This document shows, piece by piece, positions 44,044-51,964 of a stretch of DNA of 64,000 nt (its first letter is position 1; each line of letters starts with the position of its first letter). Both the position numbers and the translations under genes were made by a program. This stretch comes from Acidobacteriota bacterium (GTDB lineage Bacteria > Acidobacteriota > Terriglobia > Terriglobales > SCQP01): assembly GCA_004299485.1 (NCBI GenBank), contig SCQP01000005.1, forward strand, positions 28,731-92,730. The letters run 5' to 3'. Under the pieces are notes generated by a model. The model did not search any database. It was given only the letters and a program-made list of their open reading frames with translations, and was not told the origin of the DNA.

Positions 44044-45291
44044 CTACGCCGGAAGGAAGAGGCGCAGGTCACGTAAATTGTTGCCGGTCGGGCCGGTATG
44101 GATGAGCGCGCCGGCGGCAGCCAGCGCCGGGTGGGCATCGTGACGGCGCAGGTGCGCGATGGGATCGAGGCCGGCAGCGCGGATGCGGGCCGCGGTTGTG
44201 CCATCGGCGCAGCCGCCGGCGGCGTCGCTGGAGCCATCGACACCATCCGTGCCGGCGGACAGAAAGCAGCCGGGCTGACCCTCAAGCGCCAGCGCGATAC
44301 GCAGCGCCAGTTGCTGGTTGCGGCCGCCGCGGCCGTGATCGCCCGGGAGGCGGACGCGCACTTCCCCGCCCGCGATCAGGCAGGCGCGCGGTTGCGCCGC
44401 CTGCAACGCGCGCCAGCGCCCGAGGAGATACCCGGCCGCCTCGGCTTCCTCCATCTCATCGGCCCCGTGGTCCACGGCTACTGGATCGAAGCCGGCGGCA
44501 CGCGCGGCCGCGGCGAGGGCCTTGCAGGCGTCGTAATTGTCGGCCAGGCAGTGCCACTCGGCCTGCGCAAACGCTGCATCGCCGGGCTTGGGCGTTTCTG
44601 GGTGCAGCTCGGGTTCCCCGGGCAGCCAGCGCCGCCACGCGGCCTCATAGTCGGCCTGGGTGGTCCCATCGGGGCAGGTCGGGCCCGAAGCCACGTCGGC
44701 CCAGGCGTCATGCGGAACATCGGACAGGACCAGGCTGATCTGGCACGCACCCCCAGCCGCCGCGGCCAGCCGCCCGCCTTTGAGGGCGGAGCGGTGCTTG
44801 CGGATGCAATTGATCGCCCTAATGGGTGCGCCGCTCGCCACCAGCAGCCGGTTGATCTCGCGCAGGTGATCGAGTCCGCCGGCGAGCGGCACTTCGGCCA
44901 GCGCGGAACCCCCGCCGGAGATGAGCGCGACCAGGCGGTAGTTGGCCGGGTCTGCCGCACAGCGGCTGGCGGCCTCCAGCAGGGCTGCCCCGGCCTGCAA
45001 GCTGACCTCGTTGGGATCAGGATGGCCGGCGAGGAACTCGCGCAGCCGCGCCGGCGCAGCCTCCAGCGGTGGCGTCCCAGCGGGACGAACGAGCACGGCT
45101 TCGTCCGGTTCGGGCGCACCTTCGAGCCAGCCGGCGAGCATGGGAGCGGCCGCCTTGCCGAGGGCAATTACAATATCGCGTTGAGCGCTGAGCCGAGGGT
45201 GAGTGCGCAGGAACGCACGCAGCAGCATTTGCGGGTCGAGCGCCGCAAGCGCTTGCTGGAAGCAGTCGCGCGCCACGTCCGGGAGCAACAC
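44044..45291 (-). CDS. Glycerate 2-kinase (MOFRL family)
   Basis: The enzyme phosphorylates glycerate to 2-phosphoglycerate. DUF4147/MOFRL signatures are GKAAAPMLAGW near residue 46, LISGGGSALAEVPL near 124, and the C-terminal SAGTDGVDGSSDAAGG. The 415-aa length is normal. It lies seven bases after the degenerate-kinase gene in the operon, suggesting that a sugar-acid or glyoxylate route is regulated by sigma-54 here. Confidence 0.92.
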   Translation of the reverse strand: MLLPDVARDCFQQALAALDPQMLLRAFLRTHPRLSAQRDIVIALGKAAAPMLAGWLEGAPEPDEAVLVRPAGTPPLEAAPARLREFLAGHPDPNEVSLQAGAALLEAASRCAADPANYRLVALISGGGSALAEVPLAGGLDHLREINRLLVASGAPIRAINCIRKHRSALKGGRLAAAAGGACQISLVLSDVPHDAWADVASGPTCPDGTTQADYEAAWRRWLPGEPELHPETPKPGDAAFAQAEWHCLADNYDACKALAAAARAAGFDPVAVDHGADEMEEAEAAGYLLGRWRALQAAQPRACLIAGGEVRVRLPGDHGRGGRNQQLALRIALALEGQPGCFLSAGTDGVDGSSDAAGGCADGTTAARIRAAGLDPIAHLRRHDAHPALAAAGALIHTGPTGNNLRDLRLFLPA

Positions 45292-45298
45292 CTGCTCA

Positions 45299-45937
45299 TT
45301 ATGAGCCCGACACGGGCAGGGCTTCGTGGTCGCCCCAGTCGGTGGCGTTCATCAGCGCGCGCATGCGGGTGGCCAGCTCCACAATACATTCCAGGCGCTC
45401 CGTCAGGGGCGGTGGCACGCGCCGGGCGGGCGCCCGCGCCAGCTCCGCCGCCAGCTCCGCATTGCCGAGGATGCCCGTCAGGGCGTTGTTGAGGGCCACG
45501 TGGACCTCACCGGGGGACGACTGAATCTCCCGCGGCAGATGGCGGAAGCGCAAATAGGCGGCGGTGAGATGTTGCTGCAGGATGAACGCCAGCTTGGAAA
45601 CCGGCAGGTTGCGGTCCAGAAAGTCGATGACCGGACCGGGAAGATCCTCCGGCGCGGGCAGCCCGGCGGTGAGCAGCGGCGCTTCGCCTAGCCAGAGCAG
45701 CGGCAGCGGGCGGTTGGTGCCGCCCTGCGTGAACGGAGGCGGCGTTCCGGCTTGCCCCGCCGCCCGCACGTCCACCAACGCCAGCAGCCAGCCGGGCGCC
45801 GGGGGCCGCACGGCTGCTCCGCCCCAGGAGCCGGCCGCCGTAAGTGCGATCTCATGGCCACGCATCACCGGCAAGGCCCGGCGCACGCGCAACTCCAGAT
45901 TGGCATCGCGGGTGAACAGCAAAAGCGCCGTTCTCAC
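45299..45937 (-). CDS. Degenerate histidine-kinase-like / receiver-like regulatory protein
   Basis: This 212-aa protein begins like a receiver (TALLLFTRDANLELRVRRAL) but lacks the acidic pocket, and its C-terminal 85 residues resemble a kinase dimerisation domain (EVHVALNNALTGILGNAELA) where true kinases read HExxNPLTGILGNAEL. The phospho-histidine is missing, with a His two residues earlier, and no ATPase domain follows. It overlaps the start of the sigma-54 activator's stop (4 bases) and may be its partner or scaffold. Confidence 0.6.
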   Translation of the reverse strand: MRTALLLFTRDANLELRVRRALPVMRGHEIALTAAGSWGGAAVRPPAPGWLLALVDVRAAGQAGTPPPFTQGGTNRPLPLLWLGEAPLLTAGLPAPEDLPGPVIDFLDRNLPVSKLAFILQQHLTAAYLRFRHLPREIQSSPGEVHVALNNALTGILGNAELAAELARAPARRVPPPLTERLECIVELATRMRALMNATDWGDHEALPVSGS

Positions 45938-47349
45938 TGCACACCTCCCACACGGCTCACGCTGCTGCTGACCTCGGCCGCGCTAAAGGCGTATTCCTTC
46001 AATTTGCGATATAAGGTCGTCTTGCCGATGCCCAGCAGGCGCGCCGCCTGCAGTTTGTCGCCCTTTACATGCGCCAGTGCCTCGAAGATCGCCTCCCGCT
46101 CCATCTCCGCGATCGGCCGGATGGGCGAAGGCGAAGCATGCGCGGTCGCGCTCAGCGGCCGGATTTGCTGCAAGTAACTGGGCAAATCCGCCACTTCCAG
46201 GCGGTTGCCTGCCGCCAGCGCCAGCGTCGCCTCGACGCAGTTTTCCAGCTCGCGCACGTTGCCCGGCCATTCGTAGCGCAGCAGCCGCTGCACGGCTTCT
46301 TCGCTGAAGACCTTCGGCATCGAGCCTGGCGGCGTGGCGCGCTCCAGGAAATGATCCACCAGCATGGGGATATCCATGGCGCGTTCGCGTAACGCCGGCA
46401 GCTTGATACTGACCACGTTCAGGCGGAAGAACAGATCCTTGCGGAAGGTGCCGTTAGCCACCGCGGTCTTCAAGTCGCGGTTGGTGGCGGCGATGATGCG
46501 GACATCGATTTTGATCCGGCGGGTGCCCCCGACCGGGCGAATTTCTCGCTCCTGCAGCGCCCGCAGCAGCTTCACCTGCATTTCCAGCGGCAGCTCCCCG
46601 ATTTCATCGAGAAACACCGTCCCCCCCTGGGCGACGTCGAGCAGGCCCTGGTGATTCTGGTTGGCGCCAGTGAAGGCGCCCTTGACGTGGCCGAACAACT
46701 CGCTCTCCATCAGCGACGGCACCAGCGCGCCGCAGTCGACCGGCAGGAACGGCCGGTCGCGCTCCGGCCCGGTATAGTGCAGCGCCCGCGCGACCACTTC
46801 CTTGCCGGTGCCGCTCTCCCCCAGAATCAGCACCGAATAGCGGCTCTGGGCGACTTTGCCGATGAGCCGGAAGACCCGCTGCATGGCCGCGGAGGCGCCG
46901 ATCAGGCTGCCGGCCGCATAGGGCCCGCGCGCCGCCAGCCGCTGCCCCCGCGCCTCCCGGTCCACCAGCGCCTGCCGCACGCAGTTCTGCAGCAACAAGC
47001 GCAGCTCCTCCACCTCGAAGGGCTTGGCCAGATAATCCGACGCGCCTAGTTTCATCGCCTCCACCGCCATGCCGACGGTGGCATAGGCGGTGGTCAGCAG
47101 CACTGGCACGCCCGGCCAGCTCTGGCGCACGCGCTGCAAGAGCTCGACGCCATTCATGTCCGGCAACTGCACTTCGCACACCAGTACGTTGGGCGGATCG
47201 GTTTCCAGACAGCGCAGGACCTCGGCTCCGCTGGCGACCCCGGTAGCCCGGTACCCGAGCTGGGCAATGACGCTGAGGCAAATTTCGCGAATGACTTCCT
47301 GACTGTCCGCGACGAGAACGTGAGGGACGACGGCGACGGGTGATGGCAC
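45934..47349 (-). CDS. Sigma-54 activator with Glu-substituted receiver domain
   Basis: GTG 47349 is chosen because GGAAGGAG lies just upstream and a sigma-54 promoter lies before it; the open frame further upstream would cross that promoter. The 471-aa protein has a receiver (residues 10-125) in which the phospho-Asp is Glu (VLVCEVQLPDMNG, E59) and the acidic pair is Asp-Ser; T87 and K109 remain. An AAA+ domain follows with GESGTGKE, GAFTGA and GTVFLDEIGE, then a Fis-type helix-turn-helix (LQAARLLGIGKTTLYRKLKE). The receiver may be permanently 'on' or act as a dimerisation module. Confidence 0.9.
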   Translation of the reverse strand: MPSPVAVVPHVLVADSQEVIREICLSVIAQLGYRATGVASGAEVLRCLETDPPNVLVCEVQLPDMNGVELLQRVRQSWPGVPVLLTTAYATVGMAVEAMKLGASDYLAKPFEVEELRLLLQNCVRQALVDREARGQRLAARGPYAAGSLIGASAAMQRVFRLIGKVAQSRYSVLILGESGTGKEVVARALHYTGPERDRPFLPVDCGALVPSLMESELFGHVKGAFTGANQNHQGLLDVAQGGTVFLDEIGELPLEMQVKLLRALQEREIRPVGGTRRIKIDVRIIAATNRDLKTAVANGTFRKDLFFRLNVVSIKLPALRERAMDIPMLVDHFLERATPPGSMPKVFSEEAVQRLLRYEWPGNVRELENCVEATLALAAGNRLEVADLPSYLQQIRPLSATAHASPSPIRPIAEMEREAIFEALAHVKGDKLQAARLLGIGKTTLYRKLKEYAFSAAEVSSSVSRVGGVQ

Positions 47350-47375
47350 GGTGGCGCTCCTTCCGCGTGCTCTTA

Positions 47376-47391
47376 TGCAGGCACTCTGCCA
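47376..47391 (-). promoter_or_regulatory. Sigma-54 promoter of the activator operon
   Basis: Read on the minus strand TGGCAGAGTGCCTGCA has the -24 GG and -12 GC with exactly 10 bases between them. Transcription would start about 12 bases downstream (near 47365), 16 bases before GTG 47349, so the activator likely controls its own operon. Confidence 0.7.
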
Positions 47392-47523
47392 AACCCGGCC
47401 GGAATCGGGCACGCGCCTAAAGCCAATGATGTCAGTAACTTCCCAGGTCGGACTGCGCGCCGGACGGATTCATTTCGGCACGCGGGCGCACCAAAATGGG
47501 AACTGGAATTCCGAAAGCGAACC

Positions 47524-49518
47524 TCAGGGATTCAAATCGGGCTGGCCCGCACCCGCACGGGCTGCCACCCTGGCCGGCGGCAGCGGCAGCACCGGCGCCA
47601 GCCGGGCTTCGGCCTCCACCGCGGGCGCCAAGTGCACGTTCTGCCAGTGCGCGCCGCCGTCCTGGGAGCGGAAGGTCGCGCCCACCGTGCCGGCGAAGGC
47701 ATAGATGCCGTCCGGCTCGATGTAGACCGAGGTGATATTCTCCGCAGGCAGGCCATGGCCGCTGCGCGTCCAGGTGGCGCCGAAATCGTCTGAGGTATAC
47801 AGCCCCGCGGTGGTAGCCGCCAGCAGGACGGCCCCCGCCGCGCTCGATTGCTTGGCGCGGGACCAGGCGTGGCTGCGCCACGCCACCTGCTTGACGCTCG
47901 GCCGGGCTGGGGTCTCCGGGAGCCCCAGCCCGGCCCCCGCGTTCGGCGCCAGGGCGAGCTGATTGATGCGGGCGCGCTCGGCGCCGTCGAGCGACAGGCG
48001 GCCGGCCAGGAAGTGGCGTCCGCCATCCCGGCTGCGCACCACGTAGCCATCGCCGGCCACCCAGAGCCACTGCTGGCCGTGGTCATCCCGGTAGGCGAGC
48101 ACGCGATACAGTGGCGCTGGGGCATTGCGCTGCAGCGCCCAGTGCCGGCCGCCATCGCTGCTGTGATAAAGCCCGAGCTGGCCGGCTGCCCAGAGATTGG
48201 CTGAGCCGGACCGGTCGCTGGCGAGCGCATACAGCGGACTGACGGGCATGCCGGGCGCCTGCAGCCAGCGCTTGCCGCCGGGCGGCAGCAGCGCCATGCC
48301 GGCTGCGGTCGCGGCCGCCAGGCCCGCAGCCGACCAGTGCAAACCCACGGCTTGCGCGCGCCGCGGCAGCGCGGGAAGCTGCTCCCAGCTACCCTCCGGA
48401 CGCTGCAGGAAAACCCCGCCCCAGGCCTGGTCACCGGTAACCGAGAGGTAGCGTCCGTCCGGCGAGTTGGCAACTGCGGCCACATGGCGGCTGGAAAAGC
48501 CCTGGTTGGAGGGATGAAAACTCTCGCCGCCATCGGTACTGGCGATCACGCCGGCAAAGTTGGTGCCCAGCAGCAGACGGTGGGGCAGCGCCAGAACGGA
48601 ATTAATGCTCAACTGCGGCGACGTGATGCGTTTCCAGGTGGCGCCCTTATCCTCGCTTACCCACAAACCCTGCGTCGTGCCGGCATAAATGGTGTCCGGA
48701 TGCTCCGGATCCTGCACCAGCGCGGGGGTGCGCCGCGCCGAGTAGGGGATGCCCTGAATCTTGCGGAACTGATTGCCGCGATCGTCGCTGCGGTAAATGC
48801 CGGAACAAGCGCTGAGGTAGATGGTAGTGGGTTGAGCGCGATCCACGGCGATGGAGAACACGTCGGAGTCGTCGATCACTCCCTGGCGCATTTGCCACCA
48901 GTCGCGGCCGCCGTCGATGGTCTTCCAGGGCAGATGCCAGGTGCCCACGTAAATGTCCTGCGGATGCAGCGGATCAATGGCGACGGATTCGACGTTTTCC
49001 AGCTCGCGGTTGTGGGCGGGAGAAATCCGCTGCCACTGCACGCCGGCATCCTCGCTGCGGAACACTCCGTCCAGCGCGGCCGCGACCAGAATGTGGTCAT
49101 TCGAAGGCGCGAGCGCGATCGCGCGCACAGCGTGTCCCAGCCAGAGCGCCTGCCACGTCGCGCCGCCGTCCTGGGAGTCAAAGACCCCGCCGTTGCGCGC
49201 CGTCCAGCTCCACAGCGACGCATACCAGCGGCCGGGGCGGGCGCGATCGGCCACCAGGCCGGAGACGACCCAATCTTCATGCCGGCCAATGTGGCTGAGA
49301 AAGCGCCAGTTGCGGCCGGCGTCGGTCGAGCGAAACACGGCGCCGGTCGCCGTGCCCAGCAGCACCGTCTGCGGCTGCACGGGGTCGGCGGCGAGCACGC
49401 GTACGGTGCCGCCCGGTGGCGTGGCCTGATCCGGTGGAACCTGGCCCCACGCCAGCGGCGCGGCCAGCAAGCCCGCCAGGGCGATCGTGATCCGAAGCCA
49501 ACGCATGACTGCTGTCAT
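47524..49518 (-). CDS. Secreted BNR/Ycf48-type beta-propeller protein with in-frame repeat insertion
   Basis: A signal peptide (ITIALAGLLAAPLAWGQ) precedes repeated units containing SxDGGxxW or SEDxGxxW-type Asp boxes (STDAGRNWRFL, SQDGGATWQAL, SEDAGVQWQRI, SDDFGATWTRS), typical of sortilin/Ycf48-like propellers. About 29 residues near position 525 (GLGLPETPARPSVKQVAWRS and following) are foreign to the propeller and encoded by a family A repeat. ATG 49518 is the start; ATG 49506 is an alternative. The ligand is unknown. Confidence 0.82.
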   Translation of the reverse strand: MTAVMRWLRITIALAGLLAAPLAWGQVPPDQATPPGGTVRVLAADPVQPQTVLLGTATGAVFRSTDAGRNWRFLSHIGRHEDWVVSGLVADRARPGRWYASLWSWTARNGGVFDSQDGGATWQALWLGHAVRAIALAPSNDHILVAAALDGVFRSEDAGVQWQRISPAHNRELENVESVAIDPLHPQDIYVGTWHLPWKTIDGGRDWWQMRQGVIDDSDVFSIAVDRAQPTTIYLSACSGIYRSDDRGNQFRKIQGIPYSARRTPALVQDPEHPDTIYAGTTQGLWVSEDKGATWKRITSPQLSINSVLALPHRLLLGTNFAGVIASTDGGESFHPSNQGFSSRHVAAVANSPDGRYLSVTGDQAWGGVFLQRPEGSWEQLPALPRRAQAVGLHWSAAGLAAATAAGMALLPPGGKRWLQAPGMPVSPLYALASDRSGSANLWAAGQLGLYHSSDGGRHWALQRNAPAPLYRVLAYRDDHGQQWLWVAGDGYVVRSRDGGRHFLAGRLSLDGAERARINQLALAPNAGAGLGLPETPARPSVKQVAWRSHAWSRAKQSSAAGAVLLAATTAGLYTSDDFGATWTRSGHGLPAENITSVYIEPDGIYAFAGTVGATFRSQDGGAHWQNVHLAPAVEAEARLAPVLPLPPARVAARAGAGQPDLNP
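47849..47936 (+). repeat. Dispersed repeat family A, copy 3, inside the beta-propeller gene
   Basis: GGCGTGGCTGCGCCACGCC and GGGCTGGGG...CCCCAGCCC hairpins match copies 2 and 4. Its length of about 87-90 bases keeps the reading frame, so the gene remains intact. Confidence 0.82.
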
Positions 49519-49572
49519 TGTAGAAAACCGGAGCGCATCCTGCTCCCTGGAAAATGCCTTACCGCAGAATCC

Positions 49573-49596
49573 AACGGCGGCCTCGCGGCCGCCGTT
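49573..49596 (-). terminator. Hairpin between the OmpA-like and propeller genes
   Basis: A perfect 10-bp stem (AACGGCGGCC with GGCCGCCGTT, 4-nt loop) lies 31 bases after the stop of the OmpA-like gene. The T-run is lacking, so termination is partial or Rho-assisted. Confidence 0.45.
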
Positions 49597-49627
49597 GGGG
49601 TACTACCCGGTTGTGTGAGCCGCAGCG

Positions 49628-51685
49628 TCAGCGCCGAATGGTGCTGGCGTCGAAGGCCACGCCGGGGCCATTGTAGGTGGCGCCCTGCGGGACAATCCAC
49701 GCCTCGGCCTTGTGCGGGCCGTCGGCATGGCGGACTTCGATGCGGTCGCTGGCAATGCCCTTCTGGTTGACCAGATACTGCTCGGCATGCACCGCGCGCT
49801 CTTCGGCCAGCCGCAGGGTGGCTGCCGCTGAAAGCGGCCGCCGGCGCGCCACTTCGGTCGAGGTCGCGTAGCCGACGATGACCGCCTTGGCGCTGGCATC
49901 CTGCTGCAGCCGCAGCGCCACGTCATCCAGCGCTGCCTTGGAGACGTTGTTGACGCGTGAGCTGTTGGGTTTGAATTCCAGCGTCGCGGCAAGCGAAGCC
50001 TGCGGCGGCGGCGGCGGCTGTTGAATCGTCGCCTGCGCCGAGCAGCTTGCCGACAAGCCGCGATCGTCAGTGACCGACAGCCGTCCCGTGACGCCACCCG
50101 GCGTCGCGCCGGTGGTGTCGAGGTGGGCCGTGGCCTGTGTCGTACTGTCGAGATGCCCCGCGCTGGCCGGTTCCACCGCCCACTGATAGCGCAGCGGCCG
50201 GTTGTCCGGACTCGAGGCCGTACCGGTGAAGGTCAGGGTTGCGCCCGGGAGCACCGATTCCGGCGAGACCGAGCAGGACGCAGTCGGCGGATTCTGCGGC
50301 GGCTCGCGCACTTCAACCTCTGTATGGCAGGACGCGCTCTGGCCGGTGGCGTTATTCACGGTGCCGGTAATGGTGTACATGCCCGGCGCCAAGCCTGTGG
50401 TGTTCAATGTGGCCGAGTTGCCCGAGGGCGTAATCTGTCCGCCCGAGGTCGTCCAGGTGTAGGTAAAGGCCTCGCCCTCCGGCGTTACGGTTGACGAAAT
50501 CTGCACCGCCGTACCCGGTTGCACCGGGCTCTGGCTGACCTGGCAGGCCAGCGTGGGCGGCGGTGGCGGCGGCGCCGGATGGCTGACCGGCGGACCAAAA
50601 CTCAACCCAAACACGAAGCCGCTGGCATTCGTCGTGGGTGAATTGCCGGCAAAGCGATAGCCCGCGTTGATGCCCATCCAGGAGATGGGATTGAAGCGGA
50701 TACCGCCGGTAAGGTCGAGCGGCCGGGGCTGCCCCAGGAGGGTATCGGTGCTGACCGGGTTAGCGCCGGCGCCGAAATAGGTGCTGCCGTTCAGCTCCAC
50801 GATGCCCTGCAGCCGGCTGTGGAGCGGGAAAATCTCGCCAAACCCGTAATTGAACTGGTCGCGCAGCGGCAGGTTCACGCCGCCCTTATTGACCGTTCCG
50901 TTGTGCTGGTAGCCGGCATTGAACACCAGCTCACCGCCGGTGCCCAGGCGCTTGTCCGCCAGCACGTTTGTCTCAAACCAAGGCTCGGTGGTGGTCACGC
51001 CGTAAACCAGCGCCCCCTGGGTAAAGTTCATCTGATAGGGAATATGCTCCGCAAACTGCAGCGCCAGACCGAACGGAGCGCTGCGGTCCTGCGAGAGCAG
51101 GCCGATGGTCGCGCCGATGCCCCAATACCCGGAGCCATGCAGTAGCGGGTTGCGCGCAAACGGCGCTACCGGGTTAAAGTCGGCGAACGTGCCGCGGGAG
51201 GGAAACGTCAACTGCTCGGGGTGAGTCAACCGCAGACGGCGATACGGTGTCGTCACGAAGGTCACTTCGAGCCAATCCGTCAGTCCCACCGTCCAGCCGG
51301 TATTCACGTCGGTCAGCACCAAGCCGCCCGGATTGCGCGAATAGCGCTGTATGTAGGCGCCAGCACTCACCTGACCTGGCGCCAGTGTTTCTCCGAACTG
51401 CATATTCCAGAGTCCGGGCGTGCCATGCAGCGAGCCCTGCATCTGGCTCGCTTCAAATCCATTCTGATCCGCAGCGGCGTTCGCCTGGGCGGCCGCCAGC
51501 ATCGAGGTGAACGGGTTCGGCAGCGTCGCCGCCAGCGCCGCACCCGGAGAGGAGACGGTAGCTGTAGTGGCCGCGCCATTATCCGGCGGCGGCGTTGCCC
51601 ACAACAGCGCGCTGCTCACTGCTAACACAATTGCGCCAAGACCTATTGATTTTCCGGTCTGGCGACACAAAGCACTTGCACTCAT
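49628..51685 (-). CDS. Outer-membrane protein with PKD-like repeats and OmpA-like C-terminus
   Basis: ATG 51685 follows GAGAGG at a good distance and gives 685 aa. A signal peptide (GAIVLAVSSALLWA) precedes a beta-rich domain like a porin (about 80-400), then two PKD/Ig-like repeats (TYTWTTSGGQITPSG; RYQWAVEPASAG) separated by Pro-rich linkers, and a C-terminal OmpA-like peptidoglycan-binding region (VNNVSKAALDDVALRLQQ, then AEERAVHAEQYLVNQKGI). A sigma-54 promoter lies upstream, consistent with control by a neighbouring NtrC-type activator. Confidence 0.82.
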   Translation of the reverse strand: MSASALCRQTGKSIGLGAIVLAVSSALLWATPPPDNGAATTATVSSPGAALAATLPNPFTSMLAAAQANAAADQNGFEASQMQGSLHGTPGLWNMQFGETLAPGQVSAGAYIQRYSRNPGGLVLTDVNTGWTVGLTDWLEVTFVTTPYRRLRLTHPEQLTFPSRGTFADFNPVAPFARNPLLHGSGYWGIGATIGLLSQDRSAPFGLALQFAEHIPYQMNFTQGALVYGVTTTEPWFETNVLADKRLGTGGELVFNAGYQHNGTVNKGGVNLPLRDQFNYGFGEIFPLHSRLQGIVELNGSTYFGAGANPVSTDTLLGQPRPLDLTGGIRFNPISWMGINAGYRFAGNSPTTNASGFVFGLSFGPPVSHPAPPPPPPTLACQVSQSPVQPGTAVQISSTVTPEGEAFTYTWTTSGGQITPSGNSATLNTTGLAPGMYTITGTVNNATGQSASCHTEVEVREPPQNPPTASCSVSPESVLPGATLTFTGTASSPDNRPLRYQWAVEPASAGHLDSTTQATAHLDTTGATPGGVTGRLSVTDDRGLSASCSAQATIQQPPPPPQASLAATLEFKPNSSRVNNVSKAALDDVALRLQQDASAKAVIVGYATSTEVARRRPLSAAATLRLAEERAVHAEQYLVNQKGIASDRIEVRHADGPHKAEAWIVPQGATYNGPGVAFDASTIRR

Positions 51686-51779
51686 TAGCAACCTCTCTTT
51701 CACGAACGCATGCGACCGTTCGCAATCAGGAACAAAGGATCCACTCAGAAACTGTGAGCAGAGGGCTTGACGGGATGGT

Positions 51780-51795
51780 TGCACCCGCTCCGCCA
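51780..51795 (-). promoter_or_regulatory. Sigma-54 promoter of the OmpA-like gene
   Basis: On the minus strand TGGCGGAGCGGGTGCA has -24 GG and -12 GC with 10 bases between them, about 95 bases before ATG 51685. The rest of the 279-base gap to the NtrC gene is AT-richer but shows no other clear signal. Confidence 0.5.
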
Positions 51796-51964
51796 CATGC
51801 TCCAGCGAAACCTCACATATGATTAATTTACCTTAGAGTGGATGATTTTGCCGTCATCCCACTAGCGACTCACGTTATCTCCCAAGATTCCTGCTGGTCA
51901 GGCAGGCTTGCATGCCGAGGTCCACTCTGCACCCCTTTCTCTTGGACTGCTACAGTGTAGGCAT

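Noticed and set aside
51888..51912. TGGTCAGGCAGGCTTGC as a sigma-54 promoter for the NtrC-family gene
   Set aside because: The GG and GC are 12 bases apart instead of 10.
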